64,000 nt of DNA, taken from NCBI RefSeq assembly GCF_024807145.1, contig NZ_JANUCA010000002.1:1-64000 (forward strand), read 5' to 3'. Shown in pieces: positions 27,228 to 37,415 of the stretch (positions are counted from its first letter, which is position 1; the number at the start of each line of letters is the position of its first letter). This DNA is from Microbacterium sp. AK031. GTDB taxonomy: Bacteria; Actinomycetota; Actinomycetes; Actinomycetales; Microbacteriaceae. The notes beneath the pieces are model-generated. The model was not told where the DNA came from. It made no database searches and was given only the letters and a program-made list of their open reading frames with translations. The translations under genes and the position numbers were made by a program.

Positions 27228-28589
27228 CTATGCGGCGGCGAGCGCCTCCGCGACGACGTCGAGGCCCTCGCCCAGCAGATCGTCGCCGATGGAGAGGGGC
27301 GGGAGGAAGCGGATGACGTTGCCGTATGTTCCGCACGTGAGCACGATGACGCCTTGCGCGATGGCCGCCTTCGCGACGGCGGCGGTGAGTGCGGTATCCG
27401 GGGCGTTCGTCTCCGGGTCGACGAACTCGGCGGCGATCATCGCGCCGTGACCGCGCACGTCGCCGATTCGCGGATCCTGCGCCTGCAGAGCGCGCAGTCG
27501 CGCGGTGAGGATCGATCCGATCTGCTGAGCCCGTTCGATCACGCCGTCGTTCTCGAAGACGTCGATCGCGGCGAGTGCCGCGGCGCACGCGATCGGGTTG
27601 CCGCCGTAGGTGCCGCCGAGTCCTCCTGAGTGCGAGGCGTCCATGATCTCGGCCCGGCCGGTGACTGCTGCGAGCGGAAGACCGCCGGCGATCCCCTTGG
27701 CGGTGGTGATGAGGTCGGGGACGACGCCGAAGATCTCGCTGGCGAACATGTGCCCGGTGCGGGCGAAGCCGGTCTGGACTTCGTCCGCGATGAAGACGAC
27801 GCCGTTCGCTCGGCACCAGTCGGCGAGTGCGGGCAGGAACCCTTCTGCGGGAACGATGAAGCCGCCCTCGCCCTGGATGGGCTCGATGATGATGGCGGCG
27901 AGGTTGTCGGCGCCGATCTGCTTCTCGATCTGCGAGATCGCGCGGGCGGCGGCATCCGGTCCGGTGAGCCCGTCGCGGAACGGGTACGACATCGGCGCGC
28001 GGTACACCTCGGGGGCGAACGGACCGAAGCCGCTCTTGTAGGGCATCGACTTGGCCGTGAGCGCCATCGTGAGGTTGGTGCGGCCGTGATAGCCGTGGTC
28101 GAAGGCGACGACAGCCGAGCGGCCGGTGTGCTTGCGGGCGATCTTGATCGCGTTCTCGACGGCTTCTGCTCCGGAGTTGAACAGCGCGCTCTTCTTGGCG
28201 AAGTCGCCGGGGGTGAGCCGGTTGAGCGCCTCTGCGACCTCGATGTACGACTCGTACGGCGAGATCATGAAGCAGGTGTGGGTGAACTGCGCCGCCTGTG
28301 CCGCGACGGCGGCGGCGATCTTCGGATGCACGTTGCCGACCGTGGTCACGGCGATGCCGCTGCCGAGGTCGATGAGCGAGTTACCGTCGGCATCCACCAC
28401 GACGCCGCCGCCGGCGGCCACGGCGGCGACCGGAACGGTGTGTCCGACGCCGGCCGGAACCGCTTCGGCCTTGCGGGCGAGGATCGCCGCCGACCGGGGT
28501 CCGGGGAGCTCCGTGATGAGTCGCCGCTGCTGCGGGAGACCGGGGCCGCCCTGGATTCGTTCTTCGGTCGCTGCATCGAGAAGTGCCAT
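27228..28589 (-). CDS. gabT: 4-aminobutyrate aminotransferase
   Basis: This 453-residue class III PLP aminotransferase carries the cofactor Lys in LITTAKGIAGGLPLAAV, preceded by FIADEVQTGFARTG, and the N-terminal ALLDAATEERIQGG typical of actinobacterial GabT. It transfers the amino group of GABA to 2-oxoglutarate, giving succinic semialdehyde. It is first in the operon and divergent from the PucR regulator. The ATG at 28589 is preferred over an upstream in-frame codon that would run into the shared promoter region. Confidence 0.93.
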   Translation of the reverse strand: MALLDAATEERIQGGPGLPQQRRLITELPGPRSAAILARKAEAVPAGVGHTVPVAAVAAGGGVVVDADGNSLIDLGSGIAVTTVGNVHPKIAAAVAAQAAQFTHTCFMISPYESYIEVAEALNRLTPGDFAKKSALFNSGAEAVENAIKIARKHTGRSAVVAFDHGYHGRTNLTMALTAKSMPYKSGFGPFAPEVYRAPMSYPFRDGLTGPDAAARAISQIEKQIGADNLAAIIIEPIQGEGGFIVPAEGFLPALADWCRANGVVFIADEVQTGFARTGHMFASEIFGVVPDLITTAKGIAGGLPLAAVTGRAEIMDASHSGGLGGTYGGNPIACAAALAAIDVFENDGVIERAQQIGSILTARLRALQAQDPRIGDVRGHGAMIAAEFVDPETNAPDTALTAAVAKAAIAQGVIVLTCGTYGNVIRFLPPLSIGDDLLGEGLDVVAEALAAA

Positions 28590-28683
28590 GTTCGTGAGCG
28601 TATGCCGCCGCGACACCTCTCCGCACTCGCCCATCTGTACAATTCCGAGTGACAGTTCACCCACTCGTACAACGGAGAAGCTC
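28590..28683 (+). promoter_or_regulatory. Shared regulatory region between gabT and the PucR-type regulator
   Basis: The 94-base divergent gap has GTACAA at 28637-28642 and again at 28667-28672, exactly 30 bases apart, and CACTCG at 28624 and 28662 with its complement CGAGTG at 28645-28650. A 30-base spacing places two protein dimers on the same DNA face, as expected for a regulator binding cooperatively. GGAGAAG just before 28684 is the ribosome binding site of the regulator. Confidence 0.5.
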
Positions 28684-30192
28684 ATGGATCAGCCGACGCT
28701 GCGCGCGCTGCTGCGACGCCCTGATCTGGGCTTGCGACTCGTCTCCGGCGAAGACGCATTGCGTGAAGGCGCACTCGATCGGCCGCTGCGCTGGGTGCAT
28801 TCCTCCGATCTCACCGATCCGACACCGTTCCTCGCGGATGACCTCGCCCTGCTCACTACCGGGTCGCAGCTCGCCGACAAGGATGACACCGGCATCGACG
28901 CGTACATCGGTCGCCTCGCCGCCCGAGGCATCGTCGGGCTCGGGTTCGGCACCGGCATCGGCTTCGGTCCCGGCGAGAAGATCTCCGGCATCCCGGATCA
29001 GCTGGTCGGCGCGTGCGCCGCCGCGGGCATCCCCCTTTTCGAGGTGCCGTACGACACGCCCTTCATCGCCGTCGCCCGCGCGCACTCAGAGGCGATCGCG
29101 GCGCAGGCGTATGCCAGGCGCACGTGGGCGCTGGAGACGCAGCGGGCGCTCGCGCGCGCTGCGCTGAGGCCTCGGGGCCTGGAATCCACGCTGTCCGAGC
29201 TGGCGCGCCGACTGGAGCAGTGGGTGGGGATGTTCGATGCGACCGGAGCGCTCGTGCACGAGCATCCGCACGGTCGGCTACCCGCTCACGATGTCGCCGA
29301 CCTCTCCGCCCGCGCCACGGAGCTGATCGCAAGGGGCGGTCAGGCCGGACAGTCGCTGACGCTCGGTGCGGAATCGTTCACGCTCTTCACCCTGGGCCGC
29401 AGCGGTCATCTGCGTGGTGTGATCGCCGTCGGTACAGCCTCGCTCGATCCGGAGGCGCGCGCGGTAGTGACATCGGTGATAGCGATGGCCGGACTCGCTC
29501 TGGAGCAGAACGACCAGCTCGAACGCGGTCGCCGGCGGCTGCGTTCACAGGTGCTCGCCTCGCTGCTCCTCGACGATCCGACGCTCGCCCGTCACGTGCT
29601 CGGCTCGCTGCCGGCACCCCCGGTGGTCGTCGCCGTCGCGGATGCCGATGCTCCGGCGGATGCGATCGCCGAGTGGTGGGATCGCAGACAGGCCGAGCAC
29701 GGGACAGCGGTATTCGCCGCGTCGTCGGACGACGGGCTGACGATATGCGTGTCAGCAGAGGACGAGGGCCTGTTCGATGAAGTGGCGCGTCGATTCGGCA
29801 TCCGTCTCGGGATCTCTGAACCGGAGGGGTACGGGGCTTTCTCGAGGGCGCACGCCCAGGCTGTCGTCGCCCTCAGGCACAGCGATCCGGGCGCCGTGCG
29901 CTACGTCGACACCGTGGCGGCCAGCATCCTCACCGCTTTCGCGACTGATGAGGCTCGGCTGGTCGCCGAGTCGCGGCTCGCGCCGATCCGGGCGCACGCC
30001 GAACTGGAGCACTCGCTGCGGGTCTGGCTCGAGCACGACGCGCGCTACGAGCAGGCGGCCGCCGCGCTCGGAATCCACCGCCACACCCTGCGATCGAGGA
30101 TCGCGCACGCGGCGGGGATGCTGAACCTCGATCTGAGCTCGTTCCCCGCCCGCGCCGAGCTCTGGGCTGCACTGCAGACGGCGCGCGACTGA
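28684..30192 (+). CDS. PucR-family transcriptional regulator, probable regulator of the GABA/putrescine operon
   Basis: The 502-residue protein has the N-terminal PucR sensor domain (LRALLRRPDLGLRLVSGED; IPLFEVPYDTPFIAVAR) and a C-terminal helix-turn-helix of the HTH_30 type (ARYEQAAAALGIHRHTLRSR). Members of this family activate purine or GABA catabolism in other bacteria, including a GABA regulator in Corynebacterium. The divergent position next to gabT makes control of this operon very likely. I use the ATG at 28684, because the long in-frame extension upstream lies across gabT. Confidence 0.9.
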   Translation: MDQPTLRALLRRPDLGLRLVSGEDALREGALDRPLRWVHSSDLTDPTPFLADDLALLTTGSQLADKDDTGIDAYIGRLAARGIVGLGFGTGIGFGPGEKISGIPDQLVGACAAAGIPLFEVPYDTPFIAVARAHSEAIAAQAYARRTWALETQRALARAALRPRGLESTLSELARRLEQWVGMFDATGALVHEHPHGRLPAHDVADLSARATELIARGGQAGQSLTLGAESFTLFTLGRSGHLRGVIAVGTASLDPEARAVVTSVIAMAGLALEQNDQLERGRRRLRSQVLASLLLDDPTLARHVLGSLPAPPVVVAVADADAPADAIAEWWDRRQAEHGTAVFAASSDDGLTICVSAEDEGLFDEVARRFGIRLGISEPEGYGAFSRAHAQAVVALRHSDPGAVRYVDTVAASILTAFATDEARLVAESRLAPIRAHAELEHSLRVWLEHDARYEQAAAALGIHRHTLRSRIAHAAGMLNLDLSSFPARAELWAALQTARD

Positions 30193-30196
30193 CACC

Positions 30197-31030
30197 TCAG
30201 CCGCGCGCGGTGCGGCCGCGCGCGAACAGCACACGGACGCACCCCCAGCCCATCAGCGCCACACCGACGACGACGAAGACGACGCCGAGCAGCCACATTG
30301 CGTCATCCCAATAGAAGTAGCCGTTCGACATCGCCTGCATGAAGCGGCCGAGGTCGTCGGGGAACTCCGCGATGCTTCCGCCTTCGCCGAACACCCAGAG
30401 GATGATGCCGAGGACCGTGGCCCCGAGGCCGCAGAACACGTACGCCGTGGTCGAGTCGCGCTGCCCCGTCGCTACCTTCTCGAGATGAGATCCGGCGCCG
30501 GCGATGTGCGGCGCCCTGATCGAGATGACGGGCAACGTGACGATCAGCGCGACTCCGAGCGGGACGCACATGCCGATGACGTAGCCGCTCAGCGGCACCA
30601 GGAACAGCTGGGAGGCCACCCCCTCGCTCCACCAGTAGTGAAAGCCGCTGTTCGCCGCCTCGGCATCGGCGATCGCCTGCCGCGCACTGGGAAAGGCGAC
30701 GGCGATCGCCTGAATGACCGCCACCGGCAGAGCTACGAACGCGGGTGCGACGATGCACGATGAGACGAGGCGCACGAGCACCGTCGCCACAGAGGCGAGC
30801 CGCTTCCACGCGACTTCGAGCATGCACCAGCCGGCGTAGATGCCGGGAGCCGCGACGGTGAAGTTTCCCCAGAAGCGATCACCGTCGGCATCCGTCATCG
30901 AATCGAAGACGCCCCATACGCCGGCCGCGATCGCGGGGATCAGCACGACGAGATTCACGCCGCTGAGGAGCGACCGGAATTCGTCCTTCCAGATGCGCGA
31001 GTCCTCCGAGACCGCAGCAGTGTCAGACAT
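30197..31030 (-). CDS. Polytopic membrane protein of unknown function
   Basis: I do not recognise a family. The 277-residue protein has about six hydrophobic segments (near residues 26-45, 60-75, 88-112, 140-185, 210-228 and 250-270) and a short polar N-terminus. Its gene ends four bases beyond the stop of the convergent PucR-type gene and starts 32 bases after the RamB-like regulator, so it may be cotranscribed with the latter. Codon use is like its neighbours. Confidence 0.8.
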   Translation of the reverse strand: MSDTAAVSEDSRIWKDEFRSLLSGVNLVVLIPAIAAGVWGVFDSMTDADGDRFWGNFTVAAPGIYAGWCMLEVAWKRLASVATVLVRLVSSCIVAPAFVALPVAVIQAIAVAFPSARQAIADAEAANSGFHYWWSEGVASQLFLVPLSGYVIGMCVPLGVALIVTLPVISIRAPHIAGAGSHLEKVATGQRDSTTAYVFCGLGATVLGIILWVFGEGGSIAEFPDDLGRFMQAMSNGYFYWDDAMWLLGVVFVVVGVALMGWGCVRVLFARGRTARG

Positions 31031-31062
31031 GGCACCCCTCCCGAAGTCACGTCTCCGCAAGG

Positions 31063-32514
31063 TTAGCGCGGGGCGTGCGCCTCGAGGAACTCGTACACGT
31101 CCGTGGTGTCCACACCAGGGAACGACCCCGTCGGCAGCGTCGCGAGCAGTGTGCGCGGGGTCTTGACGTTCGGCCATGACTGCTCGCGCCAGCGCTCCTC
31201 CAGGTCGGCGGGTGCACGTCGGCAGCACGCCTCGACCGAGTGCTTCGAGACGCCGCGGTGGGGAGTGTCCCGCCCGACGAACCACTTCGTGTCGTCGAAG
31301 CGCACGCCGACGCTGACCGAGTGCAGCCCCTCGCTGGATGCCTCCACTCGCGCTGTGCACCAGTAAGTTCCATTGCCCGTGTCGGTGTACTGGTAGTACG
31401 GGTTGAAGCGGTCGTCCTCGTCGAACACGACCCGGCTCGTCCACCGGCGGCAGCACATCTGCCCCTCGATCGCGCCGAGCCGATCTGTCGGGAAGTTCAC
31501 GTCGTCGTTCTCATACGCCTTCGTGATCGTGCCCGACTCGTGCACTTTCAGGAAGTGCACCGGAATGTCGAGGTGACGCGTGGCGAGATTCGTGAAGCGG
31601 TGCGCCGCGGTCTCGTAGGACACCGAGTACGCATCGCGTAGATCTTCGATCGAGATCGCCCGACGATCCTTCGCCGCCTTCAGAGCCGGCACGACGTGCG
31701 CTTCAGGAATGAGCAACGCGCCGGTGAGGTAGTTCGTCTCGACCCGCTGCCGCAGGAACTCCGCGTAACTGCGCGGCTCGGAGTGCCCCAGCATCCGGCT
31801 CGACAGAGCCTGCAGCACCGCAGTGCGGGCGTCGCCCTTCGCCGGCACGCTGCTCGAGAGGTACAGCCGGCCGTTCGCGAGATCGGCGACGCTGCGCGTG
31901 GTCTGCGGCAGGTCGGGCGCGTAGTGCAGCGTGAAACCGAGATAAGCGGCGATCTCGGATGCTGTGCGCTGAGTCAGCGGACCGCCGGGATGGCCGACCG
32001 CCTCGAGGATCTCGGATGCCTTCGCCTCGAGGTCTGCGAAATGGTTGTCCTGCCTTCGCATGAGATGGCGAAGCTCGACGTTGGCCCGGCGTGCTTCCTC
32101 GGGAGTCGCCGCACGCTCATCCTTGAGGCGATCGATCTCGCCGTGCAGGGCGAGCATCGCCTTCAGCGCATCCGTCGGAACGCTCTTGGCGATGCGGAAC
32201 GGATCGATGCCGAGCGCTTGGAACGTCTGTCCCTTCATCGCGCGCTCGAGCGCGACCTCTACCGCACTGCGCTCATCGAGCGGCTCGCCCTCGAGCAGAG
32301 CCTCGATGCCCGTGCCGAGTGCCCGGCCGATCGCCTGCAGCAGCGTGAGCTTCGGCTCGCGCTTGCCCGTCTCGATCATGGAGAGCTGACTGGGTGCACG
32401 CTCGACGGCCGTCGCGAGGTCTTCGAGCGTCATCCCCCGCGCTGTGCGGAGTTGTCGGATGCGGCGGCCGATCGTCAAGGCGTCGGTGTCTTCTGCGGCG
32501 TCAACGGTGCTCAT
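31063..32514 (-). CDS. ramB: RamB/ScfR-type XRE-family transcriptional regulator
   Basis: The 483-residue protein has an N-terminal XRE helix-turn-helix (about residues 17-70, with [26 protein letters not shown]), a middle region of the IrrE-like type (including [16 protein letters not shown]), and a C-terminal cysteine-containing domain ([25 protein letters not shown]). This matches RamB, which in Corynebacterium controls acetate and glyoxylate genes. It is divergent from aceA, as expected. Confidence 0.88.
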   Translation of the reverse strand: MSTVDAAEDTDALTIGRRIRQLRTARGMTLEDLATAVERAPSQLSMIETGKREPKLTLLQAIGRALGTGIEALLEGEPLDERSAVEVALERAMKGQTFQALGIDPFRIAKSVPTDALKAMLALHGEIDRLKDERAATPEEARRANVELRHLMRRQDNHFADLEAKASEILEAVGHPGGPLTQRTASEIAAYLGFTLHYAPDLPQTTRSVADLANGRLYLSSSVPAKGDARTAVLQALSSRMLGHSEPRSYAEFLRQRVETNYLTGALLIPEAHVVPALKAAKDRRAISIEDLRDAYSVSYETAAHRFTNLATRHLDIPVHFLKVHESGTITKAYENDDVNFPTDRLGAIEGQMCCRRWTSRVVFDEDDRFNPYYQYTDTGNGTYWCTARVEASSEGLHSVSVGVRFDDTKWFVGRDTPHRGVSKHSVEACCRRAPADLEERWREQSWPNVKTPRTLLATLPTGSFPGVDTTDVYEFLEAHAPR

Positions 32515-32650
32515 CCGGGCGATTGTGTCACGTTTGCAGAAATTCAGCCAATCTTCACACCTGAATTGTTCAGTCCAGGGGCGAAACTTCACTCAGAGTG
32601 GTGTCAAGCACCCGGTGTCAGCGACCGGGACATCCAACGAAGGAGACGCC
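32515..32650 (+). promoter_or_regulatory. Divergent promoter region of the RamB-like regulator and aceA
   Basis: The 136 bases hold GTTTGCAGAAA at 32532-32542, which resembles the TTTGCAAA core known for RamB in Corynebacterium, and the small palindrome CTGAATTGTTCAG (arms of five, three between) some 25 bases on. AAGGAG lies just before the aceA ATG. Assignment of the RamB site is tentative. Confidence 0.45.
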
Positions 32651-33964
32651 ATGACGAACATCGCACCTCGCCCCGCCGGTCTGCGAGCCGGAGACCAGAC
32701 GCAGACCGCGGCCGAGCTTCAGGAGATCTGGGACACCGACCCCCGCTGGGACGGCGTCGAGCGCACATACACGGCAGAGGACGTCATCCGGATCCGCGGC
32801 TCGGTCCGTGAAGAATCCACACTCGCGCACCGCGGTGCGGAGAACCTCTGGAACCTCCTGCACACCGAGGACTACGTGCGCGCTCTCGGCGCCTACACCG
32901 GTGGCCAGGCGGTACAGCAGGTGCGTGCTGGTCTGAAGGCGATCTACCTCTCCGGCTGGCAGGTCGCCGCCGACGGCAACCTCGCCGGCCAGACCTACCC
33001 GGACCAGTCGCTCTACCCCGCGAACTCCGTCCCGGCGGTCGTCCGCCGCATCAACAACGCGTTGATCCGCCAGGACCAGCTCGAGCACGCCGAGGGCGAC
33101 ACCACGCAGGACTGGCTGGCCCCGATCGTCGCGGATGCCGAAGCCGGCTTCGGCGGTCCGCTCAATGCATACGAGCTGGCGTCGTCGCTCATCCAGTCGG
33201 GCGCCGCCGGCATCCACTGGGAGGACCAGCTGGCCAGTGAGAAGAAGTGCGGCCATCTCGGCGGCAAGGTGCTCGTGCCCACTCAGCAGCACATCCGCAC
33301 CCTGAACGCGGCGCGTCTCGCGGCTGATGTCGCCGGCGTCCCGACGGTCATCATCGCTCGTACGGATGCTCTCGCCGCCGACCTGCTCACCAGCGACGTC
33401 GACGAGCGCGATCAGGTGTTCACGACCGGCGAGCGCACCAGCGAGGGGTTCTATCGCATCCGCCCCGGCATCGACTCGGTGATCAGTCGCGGACTCGCGT
33501 TCGCACCGTACGCCGACCTGATCTGGGTCGAGACCGGCGAACCGGACATCGAGCTCGCCCGTGAGTTCGCCACGGCAGTGCACGCCGAGTTCCCCGGCAA
33601 GCTCCTCGCCTACAACTGCTCGCCGAGCTTCAACTGGAAGAGCAAGCTGTCGGATGCCGAGATCGCGACGTTCCAGCAGGAGCTCGCAAGCCTCGGGTAC
33701 AAGTTCCAGTTCATCACGCTGGCCGGCTTCCACGCTCTGAACTACTCGATGTTCGATCTCGCCCGCGGCTACGCCGATCGCGCCATGAGCGCGTACGTCG
33801 AGCTGCAGGAAGCCGAGTTCGCCGCAGAGGCAGACGGCTACACCGCCACCAAGCACCAGCGCGAGGCGGGCACCGGCTACTTCGACGTCATCTCCACGGC
33901 GCTCAACCCCGAAAGCGCCACGCTCGCCCTCGCAGGCTCCACCGAAGCCGCCCAGTTCCATTGA
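32651..33964 (+). CDS. aceA: Isocitrate lyase
   Basis: The 437-residue enzyme splits isocitrate into succinate and glyoxylate, the first step of the glyoxylate shunt. The catalytic signature [10 protein letters not shown] is present, along with the substrate segment [13 protein letters not shown] and ICL motifs such as [12 protein letters not shown] and YNCSPSFNW. Length is normal for actinobacterial AceA. It is followed after 34 bases by aceB with its own AAGGAG site, and is divergent from the RamB-like regulator, so acetate-dependent control is expected. Confidence 0.97.
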   Translation: MTNIAPRPAGLRAGDQTQTAAELQEIWDTDPRWDGVERTYTAEDVIRIRGSVREESTLAHRGAENLWNLLHTEDYVRALGAYTGGQAVQQVRAGLKAIYLSGWQVAADGNLAGQTYPDQSLYPANSVPAVVRRINNALIRQDQLEHAEGDTTQDWLAPIVADAEAGFGGPLNAYELASSLIQSGAAGIHWEDQLASEKKCGHLGGKVLVPTQQHIRTLNAARLAADVAGVPTVIIARTDALAADLLTSDVDERDQVFTTGERTSEGFYRIRPGIDSVISRGLAFAPYADLIWVETGEPDIELAREFATAVHAEFPGKLLAYNCSPSFNWKSKLSDAEIATFQQELASLGYKFQFITLAGFHALNYSMFDLARGYADRAMSAYVELQEAEFAAEADGYTATKHQREAGTGYFDVISTALNPESATLALAGSTEAAQFH

Positions 33965-33998
33965 CTCGTGCGCTGCACTGACTTGTAAGGAGATCGCC

Positions 33999-35654
33999 AT
34001 GACCACTCCCACCGCCCCACCGACCACCGCTCCGACCCAGACCGTTCAGCAGGGCCCTGCCCTGCACGTCACCGGACCGCTGCGCGACCGGTTCGACGAG
34101 ATCCTCACACCAGAGGCGATCGCGTTCCTCAGCGAGCTGCACCACCGCTTCGCGAACCGGCGACACGATCGGCTCGCCGATCGCATGCGTCGCCGCTTCG
34201 AGATCGGCAACGGCCACGACCCGCGTTTCCGCGATGACACCCGCCATATCCGTGACGATGCGGACTGGCGCGTCGCCGGGGCAGGCCCAGGGCTCGAAGA
34301 CCGTCGGGTGGAGATCACCGGACCGACCGACGCGAAGATGACGATCAACGCGCTGAACTCCGGTGCGAAGGTGTGGCTGGCCGACCAGGAGGATGCCACG
34401 AGCCCTACCTGGGCGAACGTGATCGGCGGTCAGCTGTCGCTGCGCGACGCCATCCGCGGCGAGCTGAGTTTCACCAATGAGGCGGGCAAGACTTACCAGG
34501 TCACCGCCGAGCGGACGCCGACGATCGTGATGCGACCGCGCGGCTGGCACCTCACCGAGAAGCACCTGACGTTCATCGACCGCACGGGGCGCAGCATGGC
34601 GGCATCCGCGTCCTTGGTCGACTTCGGACTGTACTTCCTGCACAACGCGAAGGCGCTGATCGATTCCGGCCGCGGCCCGTACTTCTACATCGCCAAGCTG
34701 GAGTCCAGCGAAGAGGCCAAGCTGTGGGACGACGTGTTCACCTTCAGCGAGGACTACATCGGAATCGAGCACGGCACGATCCGCGCGACCGTGCTCATCG
34801 AGACGCTGCCTGCGGCGTTCGAGATGGAGGAGATCCTGTTCGAGCTGCGCGATCACTGCGCAGGGCTCAACGCCGGACGCTGGGACTACATCTTCTCGAT
34901 CATCAAGAACTACCGCGGTCGCGGCGCACGCTTCGTGTTGCCGGATCGCAGCGAGGTCACGATGACGGTGCCGTTCATGCGCGCCTACACCGAGTTGCTC
35001 GTGAAGACGTGCCACAAGCGCAGTGCCTTCGCGATCGGCGGGATGAGCGCATCGATCCCGAACCGCCGCGACCCCGAGGCGACGGCCACGGCGCTCGAGA
35101 AGGTCGCCGCCGACAAGAAGCGCGAGGCCGCTGACGGCTTCGACGGCACATGGGTCGCGCACCCGGACCTGATCCCGACTGCGCAGGCCGAGTTCGACGC
35201 GGTGCTCGACGGACGCGCGAACCAGCTCGAACGTCAGCGTGACGACGTGAGCGTACGCGCCGAGGATCTGTTGGATCTGCGCATCGGGCGCCCGATCACG
35301 AGCAAGGGTGTGCGCGATAACGTCTCAGTGGCGATCCGCTACATCGAGGCGTGGCTGCGCGGGCTCGGCGCCGTCGCGATCGACAACCTGATGGAGGATG
35401 CCGCGACGGCGGAGATCTCGCGTTCGCAGGTGTGGCAGTGGATCCACCAGGATCGCTCCACCGAGGACGGCACCCGGATCACCCCGGAGTACATCGAGGG
35501 TCTGATCACCGAGGTGCTGGCCCAGGCCACCCGCTCCGCAGGCGACCGTTTCGACGACGCCGCCGAGCTGTTCCGCGAGGTGTCTCTGGGCGCGGAGTTC
35601 CCCGCGTTCCTCACCACCTCTGCCTACTCGAAGTTCCTGGTCGAGACGGACTGA
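33999..35654 (+). CDS. aceB: Malate synthase A
   Basis: The 551-residue enzyme condenses glyoxylate with acetyl-CoA to malate and completes the glyoxylate shunt with the upstream aceA. Family motifs include GPTDAKMTINALNSGAKVW, the catalytic region TIRATVLIETLPAAFEM and GLNAGRWDYIFSIIK. Length fits the malate synthase A subfamily; the G subfamily is far longer. A strong bidirectional hairpin follows. Confidence 0.97.
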   Translation: MTTPTAPPTTAPTQTVQQGPALHVTGPLRDRFDEILTPEAIAFLSELHHRFANRRHDRLADRMRRRFEIGNGHDPRFRDDTRHIRDDADWRVAGAGPGLEDRRVEITGPTDAKMTINALNSGAKVWLADQEDATSPTWANVIGGQLSLRDAIRGELSFTNEAGKTYQVTAERTPTIVMRPRGWHLTEKHLTFIDRTGRSMAASASLVDFGLYFLHNAKALIDSGRGPYFYIAKLESSEEAKLWDDVFTFSEDYIGIEHGTIRATVLIETLPAAFEMEEILFELRDHCAGLNAGRWDYIFSIIKNYRGRGARFVLPDRSEVTMTVPFMRAYTELLVKTCHKRSAFAIGGMSASIPNRRDPEATATALEKVAADKKREAADGFDGTWVAHPDLIPTAQAEFDAVLDGRANQLERQRDDVSVRAEDLLDLRIGRPITSKGVRDNVSVAIRYIEAWLRGLGAVAIDNLMEDAATAEISRSQVWQWIHQDRSTEDGTRITPEYIEGLITEVLAQATRSAGDRFDDAAELFREVSLGAEFPAFLTTSAYSKFLVETD

Positions 35655-35664
35655 CTGCGGGCAC

Positions 35665-35700
35665 ACGAAGGGTCGGATGCTGCGGCATCCGACCCTTCGT
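35665..35700. terminator. Bidirectional hairpin terminator between aceB and the acyl-CoA dehydrogenase gene
   Basis: A perfect 16-base-pair stem (ACGAAGGGTCGGATGC and complement) around a TGCG loop lies between two convergent genes, 10 bases after the aceB stop and 5 bases after the stop of the opposite gene. It can serve both strands. The stem contains the GGATGC/GCATCC word that is frequent throughout the window. Confidence 0.85.
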
Positions 35701-35705
35701 CGTAC

Positions 35706-37415
35706 TCAGACGATCTCGCCCGCGACCACCGTCTCGGCGAGCGCGTGCACGCGCGGCAGGTGGTGGGCAGCGTAGAAACCGGCGTCCGTGAGCCGCGCGG
35801 CATCCGTCTCCGTCGGCGTCTCGTGAGCGGCGACGGCGACGACCACGAGCGCGTGCATCCATCCGCCTGCCAGGGTGCCGAGCAGCATGAGATACGGAAC
35901 TCCGACGGCATACGCATCGCGCGGGGAGTCTGCGAACCCGAGCACCGCATCGGTCGCGCGGCGCGCCGCATCCAGAGCACGGCTGAGGCGCTCCGCGAGC
36001 GGTGCATCCTTCAGCACCGCGGTAGTCTGCTCGATCTCGGAGAACAGCTCGGCCACCGTCGCGCCCCGGTCACGCAGCACCTTACGTCCGATGAGGTCGT
36101 TCGCCTGGGCTGCTGTGGTGCCCTCGTAGATCGGGACGATGCGGGCATCGCGGTAGTGCTGCGCGGCGCCGGTCTCCTCGATGAAGCCCATTCCGCCGTA
36201 GACCTGGATGCCGTCGGACGTCACCCGAAGCGCCTCCTCGCTCGCCCATCCTTTGAGAATCGGGACGAACAGTTCGGCCAGGCGAAGCACGTCTTCGCCG
36301 TTGTCGGAACGGTCGAACAGGTCGCCGACGAACACCGAAAGGGCACGCATGGCGAACACCTGGCTCGACATAGAGCCGAGGATGCGGCGCACGTCGGGAT
36401 GCTCGGCGATCGATGCGCCTGCCGGCCGGTCGAGCACACGCCCCTGCAGCCGGCCTGCCCCGTATGACGCGGCACCCTGGTGGGCGCGGTCGGAGATGCC
36501 GGTGGCCTGATGGCCCATTCCGACGCGGGCGGAGTTCATCATCACGAACATGCTGGCGAGCCCGCCGTGCAGCTCTCCCACGAGGTAGCCGGTGGCGTCT
36601 TCATACGAGAGTACGCAGGTCGGGCTGGCGTGGATGCCGAGCTTGTGCTCGATCGCGACGGTCTCGACCCGGTTGCGCTCTCCCAGCGACCCGTCGGCGT
36701 TCACGAGAGTGCGGGGAGCGACGAACAGCGAAAGCCCCTTGGCGCCTTCCGGCGCACCCGGAGTTCGAGCGAGCACGAGATGCACGATGTTCTCCGCGAC
36801 GTCGTGGTCACCCCAGGTGATGAAGATCTTCTGGCCGCTGATCGACCATGAGCCGTCGTCCCTCGCCGTCGCCGTCGTACGGATCGCGCCGAGGTCGGTG
36901 CCGGCATCCGGTTCGGTGAGGTTCATGGTGCCGGTCCACTCGCCGCTGACGAGCTTGGTCAGGTAGGTTTCGCGGAGCTCTTCGGATGCCGCGGCATCGA
37001 GCGCGTGGATGGCACCCGAGCTCAGCATCCAGCACAGCGCGAACGCCGCGTTCGAGGCGTTCCAGATCTCACCGAGGCCTGCTCCGACGGACGCGGGGAG
37101 CCCGTCGCCGCCGGCGGATGCGGGCGCGGTCGCGGTGACCCAGCCCGCCTCGACGAGCGCCTGGTACGCCTCGGCGAAGCCGTCGGGCAGGTGCACCCGG
37201 CCGTCTCGCAGCTGGGCGCCGGTACTGTCACCGCTGGCATCGAGCGGGGCGAGGACCTCTGCGGCGAACTCACCGGCGCCGGCGATGATCAGGGCCGCGT
37301 CTTCGGCCGTGAGTGCGCCGTCCGATGCCGTGGCGACGATGTCGCGGCCGAACGCCTCACCATAGAGGAAGGCATAGTCCGCGACGGGCGGGACGTAGGG
37401 GATGTTGGCGGTCAT
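35706..37415 (-). CDS. Acyl-CoA dehydrogenase
   Basis: The 569-residue protein is a long-form acyl-CoA dehydrogenase: an N-terminal helical domain, the middle beta domain with MNLTEPDAGTDLGAIRT and KIFITWGDHD, and the FAD/catalytic domain with QVYGGMGFIEETG, where the Glu of IVPIYEGTTAAQ is the expected catalytic base. About 130 extra C-terminal residues match the AcdA-like long subgroup. It should oxidise an acyl-CoA and pass electrons to ETF. The substrate chain length cannot be inferred. It stands alone and convergent to aceB. Confidence 0.92.
   Translation of the reverse strand: MTANIPYVPPVADYAFLYGEAFGRDIVATASDGALTAEDAALIIAGAGEFAAEVLAPLDASGDSTGAQLRDGRVHLPDGFAEAYQALVEAGWVTATAPASAGGDGLPASVGAGLGEIWNASNAAFALCWMLSSGAIHALDAAASEELRETYLTKLVSGEWTGTMNLTEPDAGTDLGAIRTTATARDDGSWSISGQKIFITWGDHDVAENIVHLVLARTPGAPEGAKGLSLFVAPRTLVNADGSLGERNRVETVAIEHKLGIHASPTCVLSYEDATGYLVGELHGGLASMFVMMNSARVGMGHQATGISDRAHQGAASYGAGRLQGRVLDRPAGASIAEHPDVRRILGSMSSQVFAMRALSVFVGDLFDRSDNGEDVLRLAELFVPILKGWASEEALRVTSDGIQVYGGMGFIEETGAAQHYRDARIVPIYEGTTAAQANDLIGRKVLRDRGATVAELFSEIEQTTAVLKDAPLAERLSRALDAARRATDAVLGFADSPRDAYAVGVPYLMLLGTLAGGWMHALVVVAVAAHETPTETDAARLTDAGFYAAHHLPRVHALAETVVAGEIV

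Noticed and set aside
28126..28683. N-terminal extension of the PucR-type regulator by 186 residues
   Set aside because: The extension is antisense to the N-terminal part of gabT; the ATG at 28684 has a good ribosome binding site and the expected family start.
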